Positions 53,532 through 59,149 of a stretch of 59,149 nucleotides of DNA are shown here, in pieces (positions within the stretch are counted from its first letter, which is position 1; every line of letters begins with the position of its first letter). A program made the translations under genes and the position numbers. A model generated the notes under the pieces. The model saw nothing but the letters and a program-made list of their open reading frames with translations. It had not been told where the DNA came from and searched no databases. The DNA is taken from the NCBI GenBank assembly GCA_041161065.1, contig JBEAVE010000035.1, positions 1 to 59,149 on the forward strand, read 5' to 3'. This stretch comes from DYRG01 sp041161065. GTDB taxonomy: Bacteria > Pseudomonadota > Gammaproteobacteria > Beggiatoales > Beggiatoaceae.

Positions 53532-54320
53532 ATGTCGCCCTTTCAGGAAACCCCCTTTGCAATTATTCAAGGTGTTCCCTTAATTGAATTGCCAAAGGAT
53601 TTGTACATTCCTCCCGATGCTTTGAGAGTTTTCTTAGAAACTTTCGAAGGACCGTTAGACTTATTGCTCTATTTAATTCAAAAACAAAATTTAGATATTT
53701 TACATATCCCCATCGCTAAAATTACGCAACAATATTTGCACTACATTAATTTAATGCAAGAACTACAATTAGATTTAGCCGGCGACTATTTGTCGATGGC
53801 AAGTTTATTATTGGAAATTAAATCCCGTTTATTATTGCCACCAACCGATAAAAAAGCCGACACTGATCCGCGTCGTCAATTAATTCAACAATTAGAAGAA
53901 TACGCTTATATTAAACGAGCTGCAGAAATATTAAATGAATTACCCGTTTTAGGACGAGATACTTTTGAAACAGAGGTTTTTGTTCCCGAAGTTGCTCGAC
54001 CCAAAATCCCCCCTAAAATTGTTTTAACCGATTTATTAGTAGCTATGCAAGATGTTTTATTGAGAATGGAACTTTTTACCGCCCATCAAATTACCCGTGA
54101 ACCCTTATCTATGCGTGAAAGAATGAGCTCTATTTTAGAAATCCTTAAAACAAATCAATTTATCGATTTTTATGTGTGTTTTTCCACTCAAGAATCCAAA
54201 GCGGGTGTTATTGTTTCTTTTCTCGCTATTTTAGAGCTTGCTCGAGAAAATTTGCTCCACATTAATCAACATAGTTTATTTGCCCCTATTTCCATCAACT
54301 CTAAAACTATAATAGAATAA
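53532..54320 (+). CDS. scpA: Segregation and condensation protein A
   Basis: Kleisin subunit of the SMC-ScpAB condensin, 262 residues. N-terminal SMC-binding part FLETFEGPLDLLLYLIQKQN is the family signature; C-terminal winged helix near 200-245 (LSMRERMSSILEILKTNQFI). CAGGA lies upstream of the ATG at 53532; the frame upstream to 53490 is not needed. No scpB follows in this window; a metal efflux gene starts five bases later. Confidence 0.92.
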   Translation: MSPFQETPFAIIQGVPLIELPKDLYIPPDALRVFLETFEGPLDLLLYLIQKQNLDILHIPIAKITQQYLHYINLMQELQLDLAGDYLSMASLLLEIKSRLLLPPTDKKADTDPRRQLIQQLEEYAYIKRAAEILNELPVLGRDTFETEVFVPEVARPKIPPKIVLTDLLVAMQDVLLRMELFTAHQITREPLSMRERMSSILEILKTNQFIDFYVCFSTQESKAGVIVSFLAILELARENLLHINQHSLFAPISINSKTIIE

Positions 54321-54325
54321 ACTTT

Positions 54326-57300
54326 ATGATAAACATACTGATTCGTTGGTCAATTAGCAATCGTTTTCTTATTTTAATTGCCACATTGTTATTAACAGGT
54401 TGGGGAGTTTTCTCTCTTCAACAAACCGCTTTAGATGCGTTGCCAGATTTATCAGATGTTCAAGTTATTATTAGAACTTCTTATGCGGGACAATCTCCTA
54501 AAATTGTTGAAGATCAAATCACTTATCCAATCGCAACAACGATGCTTTCTGTTCCTGCTGCACAAGCTGTTCGTGGTTATTCTATGTTTGGAGATTCTTA
54601 TGTTTACGTTATTTTCAAAGACGGCACAGATTTATATTGGGCACGGTCGCGTGTTTTAGAGTATTTGAACCAAGTTGCTTCAAGTCTTCCTCAAAATGTT
54701 CAACCCCGATTAGGACCTGATGCAACCGGTGTGGGTTGGATTTATTCTTATGCATTAATTGACAAAACAAATCAACACGATTTATCGCAATTACGCACGT
54801 TGCAAGATTGGTTTTTGCGATTTGAATTAAAAACCGTTTCGGGTGTTGCAGAAATCGCTACTATTGGAGGAATGGTTAAACAATATCAAATCCAATTTGA
54901 TCCCCTTAAATTACGCGCTTACAATTTGCCACTTGCTCAAGTTATAAATGCCGTTAAAAATGCCAATCAAGAAACAGGGGGATCGGTCATTGAATTAGCT
55001 GAAGCAGAATACATGATTCGTAGTCGAGGATATTTGTCGAGTATTTCTGACATCGAGCAAATTCCTATCGCCACCAATGATCGATTAACGCCGATTTTGC
55101 TCAAAGATATTGCACACGTTCAAATCGGTCCAGAAATGCGGCGAGCGGTGGCGGATTTAGATGGTCAAGGTGAAACAACGGGCGGCATCGTGGTTATGCG
55201 TTATGGAGAAAATGCTTTAACAACCATTGACGCGGTGAAAAACAAATTAAAACAATTACAAAAGAGTTTGCCAGAGGGGGTTGAAATTATAGAAACTTAC
55301 GATCGTTCTGCGCTCATTTTAAGGGCGGTCGATAACTTAAAAGAAAAACTCATTGAAGAGTTCATTGTCGTGGCGTTAGTCTGTGTAATTTTTTTATTTC
55401 ATTTACGTTCAGCATTGGTTGCAATTATTACTTTGCCGCTGGGGATTTTAATGGCATTTATTTTGATGAAATATCAAGGGATTAACGCAAATATTATGTC
55501 ATTAGGGGGGATTGCAATTGCAATTGGTGCGATGGTTGATGCGGCGATTGTCATGATTGAAAACGCGCATAAGCATTTAGAGAAAGCACCACCTAATTTA
55601 TCTTCTAAAGAACATTGGAAATTGATTATTAAATCTTCAGAGCAAGTGGGTGCAGCATTGTTCTTTTCATTGCTCATTATTACATTGAGTTTTGTACCCG
55701 TTTTTAGTTTAGAACAACAGGAAGGACGGTTGTTTGCGCCGTTAGCATTTACAAAAAGTTACGCGATGGCGGCGGCAGCATTATTAGCCATTACCTTAAT
55801 TCCAGTATTGATGGGTTATTTCATTCGAGGCAAAATTCCTCACGAAAATGCAAATCCATTAAACCGTTTTTTGATTTGGATTTACAAACCCTTAATTAAA
55901 ATCGTTTTACGATTCCCAAAAACAATTTTATTTTTAGCTTTTTTGGTTTTTAGTACATTAGTTATTCCTTTGTATGGTTTGAGTGGTATTTTTGAACCGT
56001 TCAAATGGCTTTCTCAAGGTTTTTCTCAAACCCAACTAACCGATAAAATTACAACATTACAAACCCATTTTTCTCAATTTTTGAAACAGACCCCGCTAGC
56101 AGGATGGGTTGATGGATTGGGTTCGGAATTTATGCCGCAATTATATGAAGGTGATTTGTTGTATATGCCGACAACATTGCCGAGTATTTCAATTGGAAAA
56201 GCACAGGAGTTGCTCCAACAAACGGATCGCTTAATTAAAACCCTTCCAGAAATCAAAGGGGTCTTTGGAAAAATAGGGCGTGCAGAAAGTGCAACTGATC
56301 CCGCCCCATTAAACATGGTTGAAACCGTTATTCAACTAAAACCAGAAACCGAATGGCGCGAAGGAATGACCGTTGATAAATTAATTCAAGAATTAGATAA
56401 AACGGTTAAAATACCAGGTGTTACGAATGCTTGGGTAATGCCCATTAAAACCAGAATTGATATGTTAGCAACGGGTATTAAAACGCCTGTAGGAATTAAG
56501 GTTGCGGGCGCGGATTTAGGGGTCATCGAAGAAATCGGTAGAAATATCGAAAAAGCCTTAATTGGCATTGAAGGAACGGTTTCTGCTTACTCTCAACGTG
56601 TAACGGGTGGACGTTACATTGATATTATCCCTAATCGGGTTGCTGCTGCTCGGTTGGGTTTAAGCATTAATGAAATCAATGAATGGGTTAGTATTGCAAT
56701 CGGTGGAGAAAACATTTCTCAAACTATTGAGGGGAGAGAACGTTACCCGATTAATTTGCGTTTACCTCGAGAATTGCGCGATGATGTAGAAAAGCTCAAA
56801 GAAATCCCCATTGTAACCCCAAGTGGTGCACAAGTTGCTCTAGGACAAATCGCTGAACTTAAAATCACCGACGGCGCACCGATGATTCAAAGTGAAAATG
56901 CCCGTTTAAATGGTTGGATATTTGTTGATATTAGAGGTGTTGATTTAGGTTCTTATGTTAAAAATGCACAGCGAGTTGTTCACGAAAAGGTTAAGTTGCC
57001 GACGGGTTATTCTATTACATGGTCGGGGCAATACGAATATTTATTGCGGGTTCAACATAAATTATTTCAAGTTGTTCCGCTAACATTAGCGATTATTTTT
57101 ATTTTATTGTATTTAACTTTTGGAAATATTTGGGAAGCCTTATTAGTTATGCTTTCTTTACCATTTGCTTTAGTGGGCGGATTTTGGTTGATTTACATAT
57201 TGGATTATCATTTTTCAGTGGCAGTGGCGGTGGGTTTTATAGCGTTGGCGGGGGTTTCTGCGGAGTTTGGTGTTGTTATGTTAATTTATTTGAATAATGC

Positions 57301-57565
57301 ACTCAAAGAACACACTGTTAAAACGGTCGAAGATTTACACGTTGCGATTATTGATGGGGCGGTTTTGAGAGTGCGCCCTAAAGCCATGACAGTTGCGGTA
57401 ATTATTGCAGGTTTAATCCCTATTATGTTTAGTCATGGGACGGGTTCAGAAATCATGCAACGCATTGCTGCTCCTATGATTGGAGGTATGCTAACTGCAC
57501 CGTTACTTTCTTTATTTGTTATTCCCGCTATTTATTTGCTGTGGAAACGTAGAACATTGTTTTAA
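54326..57565 (+). CDS. cusA: CusA-type heavy-metal RND efflux pump (Cu/Ag)
   Basis: 1079-residue inner-membrane RND transporter that exports Cu(I)/Ag(I) through the envelope. Starts MINILIRWSISNRFLILIAT with DALPDLSDVQVIIRT after helix 1. The three methionines of the CusA metal site are present in LLYMPTTLP, LNMVETVIQLKP and IDMLATGIKTP. Twelve helices are expected. A roughly 45-residue insert (from EPFKWLSQGFSQTQ to GWVDG) precedes GSEFMPQLYEGD, a place where CusA is usually short. No cusB or cusC lies beside it, so the adaptor and channel must be elsewhere. Confidence 0.93.
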   Translation: MINILIRWSISNRFLILIATLLLTGWGVFSLQQTALDALPDLSDVQVIIRTSYAGQSPKIVEDQITYPIATTMLSVPAAQAVRGYSMFGDSYVYVIFKDGTDLYWARSRVLEYLNQVASSLPQNVQPRLGPDATGVGWIYSYALIDKTNQHDLSQLRTLQDWFLRFELKTVSGVAEIATIGGMVKQYQIQFDPLKLRAYNLPLAQVINAVKNANQETGGSVIELAEAEYMIRSRGYLSSISDIEQIPIATNDRLTPILLKDIAHVQIGPEMRRAVADLDGQGETTGGIVVMRYGENALTTIDAVKNKLKQLQKSLPEGVEIIETYDRSALILRAVDNLKEKLIEEFIVVALVCVIFLFHLRSALVAIITLPLGILMAFILMKYQGINANIMSLGGIAIAIGAMVDAAIVMIENAHKHLEKAPPNLSSKEHWKLIIKSSEQVGAALFFSLLIITLSFVPVFSLEQQEGRLFAPLAFTKSYAMAAAALLAITLIPVLMGYFIRGKIPHENANPLNRFLIWIYKPLIKIVLRFPKTILFLAFLVFSTLVIPLYGLSGIFEPFKWLSQGFSQTQLTDKITTLQTHFSQFLKQTPLAGWVDGLGSEFMPQLYEGDLLYMPTTLPSISIGKAQELLQQTDRLIKTLPEIKGVFGKIGRAESATDPAPLNMVETVIQLKPETEWREGMTVDKLIQELDKTVKIPGVTNAWVMPIKTRIDMLATGIKTPVGIKVAGADLGVIEEIGRNIEKALIGIEGTVSAYSQRVTGGRYIDIIPNRVAAARLGLSINEINEWVSIAIGGENISQTIEGRERYPINLRLPRELRDDVEKLKEIPIVTPSGAQVALGQIAELKITDGAPMIQSENARLNGWIFVDIRGVDLGSYVKNAQRVVHEKVKLPTGYSITWSGQYEYLLRVQHKLFQVVPLTLAIIFILLYLTFGNIWEALLVMLSLPFALVGGFWLIYILDYHFSVAVAVGFIALAGVSAEFGVVMLIYLNNALKEHTVKTVEDLHVAIIDGAVLRVRPKAMTVAVIIAGLIPIMFSHGTGSEIMQRIAAPMIGGMLTAPLLSLFVIPAIYLLWKRRTLF

Positions 57566-57582
57566 TTGTGAAGGAGAATGTT

Positions 57583-58335
57583 ATGTGGCGATGGGGTATT
57601 TTTCTAATTGTATTAAACGGCTGTACAACGTATGTTGAACGGTATGAAATTGTTAATCCGAGCAATACTTTTTCTCAAAGTTCAAATCAAATCGGACAAA
57701 TCATGAACGGCAAACAACATTGCTTGACTGTTAATAATGGGCAGCCAATTCGTGTGGCGATGTGCAATAATGATCCCGCGCAACAGTGGGTTTATGAATC
57801 GCAAACAGCCATTTTACGCAATCCAATCAGTGGGTTATGTTTGGATAGCGCGACGGAAATCCCATCGGCGGGCGTTTTTTTGGCGGGGCGAACTTGTCAA
57901 AATGTCCCGTCACAACAATGGTTTTTTGATCGGCAAAACCTTTACAACGCGCTGGGTTGGTGCGTTGATGAGATCAAAGAAACCACACAAATATTGGCGG
58001 CTTTGGCGGCGTGCAGTTCTCGACCCGCGCAGCAATTTTATTTGGCACAAAATACGCAGCCTGTCGTGCCTTACTACACGCAAACGCCTGTAACAACAAC
58101 GATTTATCAACCAACAGTAATGCCTGTGCGGACTTATTATTCGCCATTTTTCTACACTTACCCGTATTTTTATTGGAGTTTTTACTACAATCACGCGCAT
58201 CGCCCCGTGCATCACCACGCGCCGCCGCCTCGTCATCGACCCGCGCCGTCACCAATTGATCATCGTGATAGAAACCGCGACGGACATTACAATAGAAATG
58301 ATTTGAACCGTCGTGATGCGCTCAAAAATAGATAA
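57583..58335 (+). CDS. Ricin-type beta-trefoil lectin lipoprotein with Tyr/Pro- and His-rich tail
   Basis: 250 residues. Lipoprotein signal with LIVLNGC; then a carbohydrate-binding beta trefoil (about 50-155) with three QxW-type repeats: PAQQWVYES, PSQQWFFDR, PAQQFYL, and paired cysteines. The C-terminal 85 residues are a low-complexity tail: a Tyr-rich segment (YTYPYFYWSFYYN), a His-rich segment (HAHRPVHHHAPPPRHRPAP) and a charged end. AAGGAG seven bases upstream fixes the ATG at 57583. Follows cusA by 17 bases; the His-rich part could bind metal, but that is inference. Confidence 0.8.
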   Translation: MWRWGIFLIVLNGCTTYVERYEIVNPSNTFSQSSNQIGQIMNGKQHCLTVNNGQPIRVAMCNNDPAQQWVYESQTAILRNPISGLCLDSATEIPSAGVFLAGRTCQNVPSQQWFFDRQNLYNALGWCVDEIKETTQILAALAACSSRPAQQFYLAQNTQPVVPYYTQTPVTTTIYQPTVMPVRTYYSPFFYTYPYFYWSFYYNHAHRPVHHHAPPPRHRPAPSPIDHRDRNRDGHYNRNDLNRRDALKNR

Positions 58336-58416
58336 ACTCAAAAGGGTTTCTCTCCTCCCCTCAAGTAGGAGAAATCTGATAAACAATTTCGCTAAACATC
58401 TAAGGAGAATTAGGTC

Positions 58417-58824
58417 ATGGCTTTAGTCGTTTGGAACGATAATTTTAGTGTGCAAGTTGCCGAAATTGATCGCCAACATCAAAAACTTATTGCAATCATC
58501 AACGAATTAGATGATGCCATTAAAGCAAATCATAGTAATGAAGCAATTGGTCACGTTTTAGCCGAATTACTTGATTACACAAAAACTCATTTTGAATATG
58601 AGGAAAACTTGTTGTCGACAAATGGTTATCCAATGTTTGATCCGCATAAAGCCGAACACGACGCGCTCGCCGAGAAAGTCGTTTTTATGGGCGACATTTT
58701 TGCGCAAGGTCAAAACATCGACAGCGGTCAGTTAATGAATTTCCTTAAATTCTGGATTGAAGAACACATCTTAGAAATCGATAAAAAATACTCCGCCCAC
58801 TTAAATAGCAAAGGCGTGCATTAG
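58417..58824 (+). CDS. Bacteriohemerythrin
   Basis: 135-residue oxygen-binding or oxygen-sensing protein with a diiron centre. All seven ligands are present: His21, His58, Glu62, His77, His81, His117 and Asp122 (motifs DRQHQ, THFEYEE, DPHKAEHD, EEHILEIDKKY). Soluble, no signal, so cytoplasmic. AAGGAG precedes the ATG. A hairpin follows. Confidence 0.95.
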   Translation: MALVVWNDNFSVQVAEIDRQHQKLIAIINELDDAIKANHSNEAIGHVLAELLDYTKTHFEYEENLLSTNGYPMFDPHKAEHDALAEKVVFMGDIFAQGQNIDSGQLMNFLKFWIEEHILEIDKKYSAHLNSKGVH

Positions 58825-58842
58825 TTTATTTCAAAACTCTTT

Positions 58843-58876
58843 CTCTCATGCCTATGTTCGAGTGTAGGAATGAGAG
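58843..58876 (+). terminator. Hairpin after the bacteriohemerythrin gene
   Basis: CTCTCAT-G-CCTA and TAGG-A-ATGAGAG form an 11-pair stem with one G-A mismatch and a ten-base loop. Only scattered T follow (AATATTTTAT), so termination strength is uncertain. Confidence 0.55.
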
Positions 58877-58906
58877 GAATATTTTATAAAACAGAGAGAA
58901 AATATG

Positions 58907-58929
58907 GGTAGTGGTGCATATTATGGTGA
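58907..58929 (+). repeat. IS1-family terminal inverted repeat (left end of the right-hand element)
   Basis: GGTAGTGGTGCATATTATGG then TGA. The first 15 bases equal the left-hand end (120 on the minus strand). The inner leader differs between the two copies while the start of insA is nearly identical. Confidence 0.75.
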
Positions 58930-58967
58930 CATAATAGAGAAGGTAAATGAAAAGAGGAGAGAAGAAA

Positions 58968-59149
58968 ATGAGATGTCGTTATTGTAACAGTTTAGAAGTA
59001 GTGAAAAATGGCTCAACGGGTTGCTGGCAAACAAAAATACCAATGTAAAGCGTGCAAGCGTCAATTTGTGCAGAACCCAAAATCCAATAAAATATCAGAG
59101 GAAACCAAACAATTAATTGATAAACTCTTGTTAGAGAAAATCTCCTTAG
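58968..59149 (+). mobile_element. insA: IS1-family transposase subunit InsA, frameshifted and cut by the window edge
   Basis: Starts MRCRYCNSLEVVKNGSTG, then a one-base excess in GGTTGCTGGC (about 59020) puts the frame into CWQTKIPM-stop. One base later the true continuation reads AGKQKYQCKACKRQFVQNPK and ends KLLLEKISL at the edge. The second Cys-x2-Cys pair (CKAC) completes the InsA zinc ribbon. The left-hand copy has GGTTCAGG at this place, without the extra base, so this copy is disrupted or contains a base-call error. The purine-rich AGGAGAGAAG upstream is the likely ribosome binding site. Confidence 0.75.

Overview
The window looks like a chromosomal segment of a gammaproteobacterium. 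The clues are the S10-spc-alpha ribosomal gene order, the ubiC-ubiA pair, rplY-pth-ychF, the zinc-protease/RimK pair, bfd-bfr, sucA-sucB and DUF2788. A sulfur-oxidising Thiotrichales/Beggiatoa-like lineage fits the moderate AT bias, the Rpn-family gene, the FecR/RTX surface protein and the IS1-type elements, but that narrower placement is inference. Both edges lie inside the 5' end of an IS1-family element: insA starts at 59 on the minus strand and at 58968 on the plus strand, and both read outward. The segment may therefore be an assembly piece bounded by repeats.

Layout. 1-1712: IS end inside the 3' end of a LasA-type M23 peptidase gene, then an Rpn-family nuclease gene. 1746-15570: one minus-strand block in the order rpsJ-rplC-rplD-rplW-rplB-rpsS-rplV-rpsC-rplP-rpmC-rpsQ-rplN-rplX-rplE-rpsN-rpsH-rplF-rplR-rpsE-rpmD-rplO-secY-rpmJ-rpsM-rpsK-rpsD-rpoA-rplQ, ended by a terminator at 1683-1712. 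15571-25076: an 81-bp IS-like palindromic element, ubiC-ubiA, a frameshifted membrane-protein gene, a YgfX-like gene, a CcoI/FixI copper ATPase gene, a DNA methyltransferase gene, lysA, tRNA-Ser(CGA) and a lipoprotein peptidase gene. 25107-35950: two small membrane or lipoprotein genes, a long AT-rich gap, tex, a 1153-residue FecR/RTX protein with a TolC-family gene, and a MarR-cytochrome b561-YceI-YceI operon with a palindromic operator. 36096-45726: rplY-pth, a HindIII-like restriction-modification pair wedged before ychF, zinc protease-rimK, an L,D-transpeptidase gene, an atypical tgt, an orphan peptide/nickel-type permease gene and a DUF2788 gene. 45907-59149: sucA, a small antisense gene, sucB, a decayed IS end, bfd-bfr with a Fur-like site, tRNA-Phe and tRNA-Lys, a kinase-like/metallophosphoesterase fusion gene, scpA, a CusA-type efflux pump gene, a ricin-type lectin lipoprotein gene, a bacteriohemerythrin gene and the right-hand IS end.

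Most of the window is core housekeeping: translation, protein export, ubiquinone, lysine and TCA-cycle genes. The accessory parts are three IS1-related ends, a possible MITE, the HindIII-like cassette (nuclease gene frameshifted in a T4 tract), an orphan methyltransferase and the secreted repeat protein. The features most worth a second look are the predicted kinase-phosphoesterase fusion at 51963-53486, the altered substrate loop of the Tgt paralogue, the restriction-modification insertion between pth and ychF, the MarR/b561/YceI operon with its operator, and the IS end that supplies the last codons of the M23 peptidase gene.
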